DNA from: Ignavibacteriaceae bacterium
GTDB taxonomy: Bacteria > Bacteroidota > Ignavibacteria > Ignavibacteriales > Ignavibacteriaceae
Direction: 5' to 3'
NCBI GenBank assembly: GCA_026193755.1
Contig: JAPHUI010000265.1
Span: 1 to 7,303 of the forward strand
Length of the DNA stretch: 7,303 nt
Shown: in pieces, positions 1 through 5,285 of the stretch
Position numbering within the stretch: position 1 is the stretch's first letter
Layout: each line of letters starts with the position of its first letter
The notes under the pieces: model-generated
The model's input: only the letters and a program-made list of their open reading frames with translations
What the model was told of the DNA's origin: nothing
Database searches by the model: none
Translations under genes and position numbers: made by a program

Positions 1-227
1 TGCATAACTACCTGAAAGCTTGCACCATCATTGAATTGCTCTGATTGAATTTCAAATGTACCAACACCTTCAAAATTTTTAATCTTTCTTCTGTTGGCTT
101 CAAGTTTATTGATTAATCTTTCAGATGATAATATTTCCGCTTCTTCAGTAGGTTTTGAAGGAACGCATCCGTCTAGCACAAAAAATAAGAGTAATACGGC
201 AATTAAAAATTTATCAACAAGTTTCAA
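1..227 (-). CDS. Probable outer-membrane lipoprotein, LolB/DUF4292-like (N-terminal part, cut by window edge)
   Basis: Only the first 75 codons are present; the gene runs off the left edge. I chose the TTG at 227-225. It overlaps the stop codon of the upstream TPR gene (shared bases ATTGA), no ATG precedes the hydrophobic stretch, and the TTG places a signal peptide directly at the N-terminus. The peptide is basic, then hydrophobic (residues 7-18), then LDGC, with Cys21 as the likely lipidated residue. Asp at -2 is unusual for a lipobox, so the lipid anchor is probable rather than certain. The mature start contains an amphipathic helix (about residues 33-50, ERLINKLEANRRKIKN) followed by FEGVGTFEIQS, which looks like the first strand of a LolA/LolB-type half-barrel. 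From family knowledge, DUF4292 lipoproteins of Bacteroidota often lie next to a TPR gene. The assignment is by resemblance. A role in lipoprotein or envelope assembly is inferred. Expression is probably coupled to the TPR gene. Confidence 0.6.
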   Translation of the reverse strand, partial: MKLVDKFLIAVLLLFFVLDGCVPSKPTEEAEILSSERLINKLEANRRKIKNFEGVGTFEIQSEQFNDGASFQVVM

Positions 228-2032
228 ATTGCGCCTGTTGCAACTTTATTCTTTAAAGACTCATTAGTTGAATCAAGATCAAGTGCTTTTTTCCAGTATT
301 CAATTGCTTCCTCTTTTTTACCCTGCTTATATAAAACATCTCCCAGATGCTCCAGCAGCACAGCGTTATCAGTACCATCAATATCTATTGCTTTTTTGAT
401 GTAATAAAATGCTTCGTCGTATTCGCCAATCTTAAAGAATATCCAACCATAAGTATCAAGGTAAGAAGAGTTGGAAGAGTCAGCTTCAATAGCAATTTTT
501 ATCATTTCCAAAGCACGGTCAAGCTGCAGGTCTCTTTCTGAAAGCGAATATGCATAATTGTTATTGATGAGCGCATTTTGAGGATCGAATTGGAGTGCCA
601 GCTCGTAAAGACTGTCACTCTCTGTCATTTGTTTAAGGTTATTATAAATCAATCCAAGCTGACCTAAAAGATTAACATTCTCAGGATCTAAAACCAGAGC
701 ACGACTGATATATTCAGCTGCTTCTTCGTTCTTATTTAATTGACCTAAAGCAAATCCATAAGCAGATAAAGCATTTACATCTGAAGGTTTTAGTTCAACT
801 GCTGTCTTTAGATAATTAATAGACTCAGCAGTTTTGTTTTGTTGTGCGAGCGATAAACCGAGTATAAGATTTATAGCAAATTCATTTGGAAAAAGTTCTA
901 TTGCTTCTTTCATCATCTTTTCAGCTTCTTCGTATTTGCGATTATCGAAATACAAACCTCCAAGTTGTATCCAAGATTCAACATGCCAACTGGCATTTTC
1001 AGTAACATACTTAAAGTTCTCAATCGCAAGGGAATCATTTTTTTCAGAGAGAGCAATAGCGGCAAGATAAAGCTTCACCTGCCAGTAAGTTGTATCTTTA
1101 TCAATTGATTCAAACAATTCTTTGGCAACAGGCAGAGCCGTTGAATCGGAGAATGATTTACTAAAATAAGTAGCACCAATACTAATTTTGGCATCTAATG
1201 GAACGTTGGGCTCATCAATAATATGTTTAAACTCTTTTGATGCATCCTCCCACTTATTCTCACTCAGATAAATCTGAGCTTTCTTTTCCCTGGCTTCAAT
1301 ATCGTCAGGCATTGATTCAAGAATTCCATCCAGCATCTTCAACGCTTCATTATCATAACCATTTCTAACATAAAAATCTATTGCTAATTTTTTTAAGGCA
1401 ACATTACTGGGATCAATTTCTAATAATCCCTGAATAGATTCAGCAGCTTTTTCTTTATAACCAAGCTTTTCGTACAGTTCAGCAACACGGAATAAAACAT
1501 TCCAATCCAAACCGATAATCCTGGTTAATTGATTATAGATTTTTATTGCTTCAAGTGGTCTGGTATTCTCATAAAGTCTTGCCAGCTTGTAATATACGCT
1601 GACATTTGATGAGTCTTTTGTCAGTACATTTTCCAAAACTGCGGCAGCAGAATCAATTTCACTTGCTTGAATATAAATATCTGCTAATAATAAACTGTAT
1701 TCAACTTCGGAAGAATCTAGTCTAATTGAAAGCTTCGAGTACTTTAATGCATTAGCAAGGTTGTGAATGGTGAAGTAATTTTTTGACAGTGCGTAGCAGA
1801 TACCCGCGCTGGTATCATAACTAAGTGCCTGATTAAATTCAGTTATAGCAGAAGAATAGTCTCCGTTTGATTCTGCCAGACATCCGTTTATAAAATGATC
1901 AGTTGCTTTATTCTTAAGTATTTCAGGATTCTTATTTGTTTCTTCAGGGAAATTACTATTTTTCGACACTTCGGAACCAGAACAACCAATAACAAATAAA
2001 GCTAAAAAGATAAGTGCTAAATATTTCTTCAT
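224..2032 (-). CDS. Tetratricopeptide-repeat lipoprotein, about 16 TPR units
   Basis: The product is 602 residues. The N-terminus MKKYLALIFLALFVIGC is a lipoprotein signal with Cys17 as the lipidated residue. The frame is open to an ATG at 2083, but that start would put 17 residues before the signal peptide and would lie inside the proposed -35 box, so 2032 is preferred. After a linker (18-44), almost the whole protein (about 45-591) is built of roughly 16 helix-turn-helix units of 34-35 residues. They carry TPR spacing: small residues near positions 8 and 20, Tyr near 11, Ala near 27, and D-P/D-S at repeat ends (for example EEAEKMMKEAIELFPNEF, EEAIEYWKKALDLDSTNE). The 488-556 segment with NNNYAYSLSER and YLDTYGWIFFKIGEY is typical of envelope TPR proteins of Bacteroidota and of BepA-like repeats. 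TPRs bind protein partners; here the protein is tethered to a membrane facing the periplasm, probably the outer membrane. The partner is unknown. It leads an operon with the LolB-like gene. Confidence 0.88.
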   Translation of the reverse strand: MKKYLALIFLALFVIGCSGSEVSKNSNFPEETNKNPEILKNKATDHFINGCLAESNGDYSSAITEFNQALSYDTSAGICYALSKNYFTIHNLANALKYSKLSIRLDSSEVEYSLLLADIYIQASEIDSAAAVLENVLTKDSSNVSVYYKLARLYENTRPLEAIKIYNQLTRIIGLDWNVLFRVAELYEKLGYKEKAAESIQGLLEIDPSNVALKKLAIDFYVRNGYDNEALKMLDGILESMPDDIEAREKKAQIYLSENKWEDASKEFKHIIDEPNVPLDAKISIGATYFSKSFSDSTALPVAKELFESIDKDTTYWQVKLYLAAIALSEKNDSLAIENFKYVTENASWHVESWIQLGGLYFDNRKYEEAEKMMKEAIELFPNEFAINLILGLSLAQQNKTAESINYLKTAVELKPSDVNALSAYGFALGQLNKNEEAAEYISRALVLDPENVNLLGQLGLIYNNLKQMTESDSLYELALQFDPQNALINNNYAYSLSERDLQLDRALEMIKIAIEADSSNSSYLDTYGWIFFKIGEYDEAFYYIKKAIDIDGTDNAVLLEHLGDVLYKQGKKEEAIEYWKKALDLDSTNESLKNKVATGAI

Positions 2033-2054
2033 AATCCTAATTATTTTAACGAAA

Positions 2055-2083
2055 AATATATTACTGACAGTCTTGAATAACAA
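2055..2083 (-). promoter_or_regulatory. Candidate sigma70-type promoter of the TPR lipoprotein gene
   Basis: On the minus strand, TTGTTA (2083-2078, 4 of 6 to TTGACA) is followed after exactly 17 bases by TATATT (2060-2055, 5 of 6 to TATAAT). Transcription would start near 2048, leaving a leader of about 16 bases before the ATG at 2032. The only Shine-Dalgarno-like bases are AGGA at 2038-2035, closer to the ATG than usual. This was found by eye in AT-rich DNA, where chance matches are common. Confidence 0.4.
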
Positions 2084-2231
2084 GTGAAAGAACTTAGGTC
2101 TTAATTTCTATGGACACTATCTGAAGTAAGTATTGATAATGAAAAAGAGAAAGTGATTAATGTTTCTGAGAAGTAATGATTTTTAATTTTTATGTCTTCT
2201 GATTAAATTTTACAAGCAAATAATAAACACT

Positions 2232-3002
2232 ATGAAAAAACTCGCCATCAATATCTTCTCACTTTTACTTTTAACTGCTCCCATTTATTCTCAGGGGACT
2301 GCCGGTGATCAGGCTAAATATGAATATAGATACCTGATTGATATGCCCACTGCAGGAATATTAGAAAAAGGTGTCGTTGGTTTTACTACTGAAATATTAC
2401 CCTATGGCGTTTTAATTGCAGTAATCGAAGCAGGTGTCTATGATAATGTTAGCATTGGAATTTCTTACGGAGGTTCTAATCTTATTGGTTCAGGAAACGT
2501 TAATTGGTATAAACTTCCAGGAGTAACAATAAGAGCGAGATTATTTAATGAAACAACTTTGCTTCCTGCAATAGCTATTGGATTTGATTCGCAGGGAAAG
2601 GGAATTTATGATGATGCTGATAAACGTTATGCAATAAAATCTCCGGGTTTTTTTGGAGCGGTAAGTAAAAATTTTGATTTTTTAGGATATATGAGCTTGC
2701 ATGGAACAGTGAATTATTCCCTTGAAGGAACAGATGGAGATAATTTTGTCGACGTAAGAGCTGGTGTGGAGAAAACATTGGGTTCAAGTTTTTCACTTTT
2801 AGTTGAATATGATTTTGCACTTAATGATAATAATTCAAATTTTGGCAGTGGAAAAGGTTATCTCAATGCTGGATTAAGATGGTCACCAGGTACAGGATTC
2901 ACATTAGGTTTCGATCTCAGAGATCTGCTAAGTAATAAAACCTCAACAAAAAACGCTGCTGACAGATCTCTAAAAATTGAATACATAAAAAATATCTTCT
3001 AA
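2232..3002 (+). CDS. YjbH-like outer-membrane beta-barrel protein (short, single-domain form)
   Basis: The product is 256 residues. Residues 1-20 are a signal peptide (MKK, a hydrophobic core, then PIYS before Gln21), with probable signal peptidase I cleavage near YSQ. The mature part is built of short alternating beta-strands separated by turns. It ends in IEYIKNIF with a terminal phenylalanine, as expected for the C-terminal signal recognised by the BAM machinery. The block GISYGGSNLIGSG (76-88), NWYKLPGV (91-98) and PAIAIGFDSQG (112-122) resembles the YjbH/DUF940 family, whose Escherichia coli member is linked to exopolysaccharide production. That protein is about 700 residues, so this would be a compact relative. 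The family call is from recognition of motifs, and no role in polysaccharide is shown here. The gene stands alone between two spacers. No clear Shine-Dalgarno precedes the ATG (leader ataataaacact). Confidence 0.6.
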   Translation: MKKLAINIFSLLLLTAPIYSQGTAGDQAKYEYRYLIDMPTAGILEKGVVGFTTEILPYGVLIAVIEAGVYDNVSIGISYGGSNLIGSGNVNWYKLPGVTIRARLFNETTLLPAIAIGFDSQGKGIYDDADKRYAIKSPGFFGAVSKNFDFLGYMSLHGTVNYSLEGTDGDNFVDVRAGVEKTLGSSFSLLVEYDFALNDNNSNFGSGKGYLNAGLRWSPGTGFTLGFDLRDLLSNKTSTKNAADRSLKIEYIKNIF

Positions 3003-3111
3003 AAGTAGAATCAAATACAGTTCTTACTGTCCTCTAAGTTGTACACACCAGTTTACTAATCAATACAAATCAAAAAATAAAGTAAGTAAAAAATCTTTTT
3101 TTGAACTCATT

Positions 3112-3133
3112 TTAAGCCTTTAAGGCGGCTTAA
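3112..3133. repeat. Short inverted repeat in the spacer before the lipoprotein operon
   Basis: TTAAGCC (3112-3118) pairs perfectly with GGCTTAA (3127-3133) around an 8-base loop, TTTAAGGC. It lies 43 bases upstream of the ATG at 3177. A T-run does not follow, so it is not a standard terminator. It could be an operator for a dimeric regulator or a hairpin in the leader. The function is unknown. Confidence 0.4.
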
Positions 3134-3166
3134 TATTTGACTAAATTACAATTAGATATAAAAAAC

Positions 3167-3171
3167 GAGGG
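3167..3171 (+). promoter_or_regulatory. Ribosome binding site of the first GCYT lipoprotein gene
   Basis: GAGGG lies 5 bases before the ATG at 3177 and fixes the start of this gene. It also shows that this organism uses Shine-Dalgarno initiation at an operon-leading gene. Confidence 0.65.
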
Positions 3172-3176
3172 TTAAA

Positions 3177-4469
3177 ATGAATTTACATAAAATATTTATC
3201 GTCTTATTTATAATCACTTTTAGTTCCTTCTTTACAGGCTGCTACACACAGGTTGCTACATCTGATTCTAGCACATTGCCAAATGTAAACCAGCAGGCAG
3301 GAACAACAAATTATTATGCCGATGATGAAACTACTACTGAGTCTGGTTATTATGCGGAAACTGACACACAAGAAGTCAATGATGAAACAACAGTAATCAA
3401 CAATTACTATTACGGTTACCCATACCACAGCTACTATATCGATTATTATCCGTCAATAACATTTGGAATTGCGATTGGCTGGGGATGGGCTTATTGGGGA
3501 TATTACCCTTATTGGTCCTATTACTCATGTTATTGGCCTAATTATGGAGGTTGGTGCGGTTATGGTTGGTATGATCCATGGTATTGGAACTATTATCCTT
3601 CATATTGTTACTACAACCCTTACTATTATTATCCCAATTACTATTACGGTAATTATTATAATCATTATGGATACAAAACAAGGAACAATTACGTTGGCCG
3701 TTTAAGGAATAATTCAGGTGGTCGTAATTATGGTGATCGAACCAGGGACCCATTAAACTCTGTCGCGGGTGGCACGTTTGATAGAGGAAGGGATGATCTT
3801 AGCAGCGGAAGAGATTTGCGTACAAGAAATAATAGCGTAACTAATCGAACAATGGAACCCAGTAATAAAAACAGAGACCTCACCAGGGATCTTGCAACAC
3901 TGAATAAAGTAACCGGAAATGGTAACTCTAACCGAAATGATGTTAATGTTTCAAGAAATCCAGGATTGCTTACTTCCACAGATAATAATATCAATAGAAA
4001 TAATTCAAGCAGTACGCGGAACAAGAAACAACTAGGACTCAGTACAGATGCTTCTACTAGTAATTATGTCAGAAAGAACCCGACAAATGATGTTGTAAAG
4101 CAGTTGGGTGTTAGAAATAATACGACTAATACCAGGTCTTACAATAATAACAGAAACAATTCAAATAATAATGTAGGAAAAAGAAGCAACACAACTAAAC
4201 CAAATACGAACTATAAACCTAACAACAATCGTAATTCAGGTAAGAATAATTCACCTAAAACTTATTCTCAGCCGAAGAGGAATTCAAACACTACATCAAA
4301 AAGTTATTCTCCTCCAAAGAGGAACAACAATCCACCTAGGACCTCTTCTCCCCCCAGGACAAACAATAATCCTCCGAGGAGTTATAATCCTCCAAGGAAT
4401 AGCACACCACCTAGAACCAACTCATCACCGAGCAGGTCAGGTGGAAATAGTGGAGGAAGAAGGAGATAA
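3177..4469 (+). CDS. Low-complexity lipoprotein with a Tyr/Trp-rich domain and Arg/Asn/Pro-rich tail
   Basis: The product is 430 residues; I do not recognise a named family. Residues 1-21 are a lipoprotein signal (hydrophobic 6-19, lipobox FTGC), with Cys22 lipidated and the mature start CYTQ. Residues 46-72 are acidic (DDE, ETD, NDE). Residues 77-166 are extraordinarily aromatic: 36 Tyr and 9 Trp in 90 positions, with Gly, Pro, Asn and three Cys (118, 127, 144). Residues 167-378 are rich in Asn, Arg, Ser and Thr with very few hydrophobics, and contain GDRTRDPL (186-193), a motif shared with the next protein. Residues 379-413 hold PPR/PPK repeats every 6-7 residues, and the chain ends in SGGRRR. 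The protein is very probably outer-membrane anchored and largely disordered. Possible roles, all inferred, are a surface coat, an adhesive, or binding of an anionic polymer by the basic tail. It leads the operon and is followed after 5 bases by the second lipoprotein. Confidence 0.85.
   Translation: MNLHKIFIVLFIITFSSFFTGCYTQVATSDSSTLPNVNQQAGTTNYYADDETTTESGYYAETDTQEVNDETTVINNYYYGYPYHSYYIDYYPSITFGIAIGWGWAYWGYYPYWSYYSCYWPNYGGWCGYGWYDPWYWNYYPSYCYYNPYYYYPNYYYGNYYNHYGYKTRNNYVGRLRNNSGGRNYGDRTRDPLNSVAGGTFDRGRDDLSSGRDLRTRNNSVTNRTMEPSNKNRDLTRDLATLNKVTGNGNSNRNDVNVSRNPGLLTSTDNNINRNNSSSTRNKKQLGLSTDASTSNYVRKNPTNDVVKQLGVRNNTTNTRSYNNNRNNSNNNVGKRSNTTKPNTNYKPNNNRNSGKNNSPKTYSQPKRNSNTTSKSYSPPKRNNNPPRTSSPPRTNNNPPRSYNPPRNSTPPRTNSSPSRSGGNSGGRRR
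3405..3674 (+). other. Segment encoding the 50% Tyr/Trp domain
   Basis: This covers codons 77-166 of the first lipoprotein. Half of the residues are Tyr or Trp, arranged as clusters such as YYPYWSYYS and NPYYYYPNYYYGNYY. Both tyrosine codons (TAT and TAC) are mixed throughout, so this is not a simple DNA microsatellite. The composition is held at the protein level. Confidence 0.8.
4311..4415 (+). repeat. PPR/PPK short peptide repeats in the C-terminal tail
   Basis: Six Pro-Pro-Arg/Lys units begin at residues 379, 386, 392, 399, 405 and 411, separated by Asn/Ser/Thr linkers (for example PPRTSS, PPRTNNN, PPRSYN). Proline and arginine codons vary between units, so the repeat is old or maintained by selection on the protein. 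Such spacing gives an extended basic chain. Confidence 0.75.
4461..4465 (+). promoter_or_regulatory. Ribosome binding site of the second lipoprotein, inside the first gene
   Basis: AGGAG lies 9 bases before the ATG at 4475. It is formed by the arginine codons at the C-terminal end of the preceding gene (Gly-Gly-Arg-Arg-Arg, 4452-4466, all purine). This suggests translational coupling. Confidence 0.7.
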
Positions 4470-4474
4470 ATAAA

Positions 4475-4855
4475 ATGAAAAGGTTAATAATTTCTTTAGT
4501 CTTTTTGTTTTTGCTGATCGGATTAAGTGGTTGCTATACTATATTACAAACTTCGGAGGAGTGTTATGAGGAGCAAGAAGTAATAGTTTACTATCCTGTT
4601 CCTGTACCAATACCACCGCCTCCACCAATATCTCCACCGGTTTCACCAATTATTCGTCCGCCTTATGTACCAAGTCCGCCAGTAAAAATCCCGGAGCCGA
4701 AACCAATAATACGACATCCGGAGAATCCCAATCGTGGAGGAGGTTCTGGTGACCAGGTTAGAGATCCTCTGCGTGGTCATGGTGAAAGAGGAAACAGTGA
4801 AAGAAATCCAGAACAAGATCGTACACCGGATAGGAATGATGGAGGTCGCCGATGA
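4475..4855 (+). CDS. Proline-rich GCYT lipoprotein with basic tail
   Basis: The product is 126 residues, with no recognised family. The signal peptide (MKR, hydrophobic 4-17) ends in LSGC, with Cys20 lipidated and the mature start CYTI. Residues 28-35 are acidic (EECYEEQE) and are followed by VIVYY, a context similar to the first lipoprotein just before its aromatic domain. Residues 41-85 contain 21 prolines, including a run of five (47-51), giving a rigid extended arm. Residues 87-126 are Gly/Arg/Asp/Asn-rich with GDQVRDPL (92-99) and end in DGGRR. A lipid anchor, a stiff proline spacer and a charged tail together fit a protein reaching across or out of the envelope; this is inference. The stop overlaps the next start by 4 bases (ATGA at 4852-4855). 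The five-proline run would be expected to need elongation factor P for smooth translation. Confidence 0.85.
   Translation: MKRLIISLVFLFLLIGLSGCYTILQTSEECYEEQEVIVYYPVPVPIPPPPPISPPVSPIIRPPYVPSPPVKIPEPKPIIRHPENPNRGGGSGDQVRDPLRGHGERGNSERNPEQDRTPDRNDGGRR
4841..4846 (+). promoter_or_regulatory. Ribosome binding site of the third lipoprotein, inside the second gene
   Basis: GGAGGT, a near-complete anti-Shine-Dalgarno match, lies 5 bases before the ATG at 4852. It is made by the Gly-Gly codons of the second lipoprotein's C-terminal GGRR. Confidence 0.8.
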
Positions 4856-5283
4856 AGTTGGTATTGACTATTCTTCTCTTCGTTACAATATTCCTCTTTA
4901 GCGGTTGTTATACCGTTAGTTCCTTACAGGAAAAACCTGATGAATTAATAGAAGCTAATCATTCAAATGAGGACAAATCCAAAGACTACTTTAGTGAAGA
5001 AAATTATGATGTAGAAATCGATAGTAGTTACGAATTAGCTTATGCAGATTCCTTAGAAGAAGAAGAATCAGGATTTTTTGAAAATCTCATTACAGAAATT
5101 GTTTATAGGCTTTCAAATATTTCTAATAATGATGATAATCTGATAATGATATTTAGTGGAGACAACGTTGTTTATATCGTGAATTCAGATAACTCTTCGG
5201 GAACAATAGAGAATTCCTCAACAAAACGTAACCATTCTTCTACCCGGAATACAAGTGACAGAAATTATGACGGCAGGAAATGA
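4852..5283 (+). CDS. Small acidic GCYT lipoprotein with basic tail
   Basis: The product is 143 residues, with no recognised family. The signal peptide (hydrophobic 4-16) ends in FSGC, with Cys19 lipidated and the mature start CYTV. Residues 25-77 are strongly acidic, with EEEE at 69-72. A short hydrophobic or beta-prone patch follows (97-110, around LIMIFSGDNVVYIV), and then an Asn/Ser/Arg tail (122-143) ending in NYDGRK. It matches its two upstream neighbours in signal end, acid-then-base order and tail, but it lacks the Tyr-rich or Pro-rich middle and the RDPL motif. The start is fixed by GGAGGT 5 bases upstream and by the 4-base overlap with the preceding stop. The three genes may be diverged paralogues or unrelated proteins shaped to the same plan. 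The acidic part could pair electrostatically with the basic tails of its neighbours, which is speculation. Confidence 0.82.
   Translation: MKLVLTILLFVTIFLFSGCYTVSSLQEKPDELIEANHSNEDKSKDYFSEENYDVEIDSSYELAYADSLEEEESGFFENLITEIVYRLSNISNNDDNLIMIFSGDNVVYIVNSDNSSGTIENSSTKRNHSSTRNTSDRNYDGRK
5275..5279 (+). promoter_or_regulatory. Ribosome binding site deciding the start of the FadL-like gene
   Basis: AGGAA lies directly against the ATG at 5280 but 6 bases before the in-frame ATG at 5286. The second ATG is therefore the better start. The bases belong to the Gly-Arg-Lys end of the third lipoprotein. Confidence 0.55.
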
Positions 5284-5285
5284 CA

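Noticed and set aside
347..1070. Forward-strand open frames inside the TPR gene
   Set aside because: They are antisense shadows of a clear TPR coding sequence without their own start signals.
2033..2083. N-terminal extension of the TPR protein to the ATG at 2083
   Set aside because: It would add 17 residues before a textbook lipoprotein signal and overlap the likely promoter.
3017..3030. Hairpin ACAGT-TCTT-ACTGT after the YjbH-like gene, considered as a terminator
   Set aside because: The stem is only 5 bp and no T-run follows.
3088..3102. A-run, TC, then T7, considered as a terminator or slippery regulatory tract
   Set aside because: It is an all-AT pairing without a GC stem, in an AT-rich spacer, so chance is sufficient.
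3137..3162. TTGACT and TATAAA before the first lipoprotein, considered as a promoter
   Set aside because: The spacer is only 14 bases, and the start of transcription would fall at or beyond the Shine-Dalgarno at 3167, so the leader would be too short.
3405..3674. Tyr-rich segment as a DNA microsatellite or phase-variable tract
   Set aside because: TAT and TAC are mixed and interrupted by other codons, and no exact tandem unit is repeated.
3204..4024. Open frames on the opposite strand and in a second forward frame across the first lipoprotein
   Set aside because: They are shadows of its biased codons. They have low-complexity products rich in His/Asn/Ile or Leu/Val, no ribosome site and no recognisable domain.
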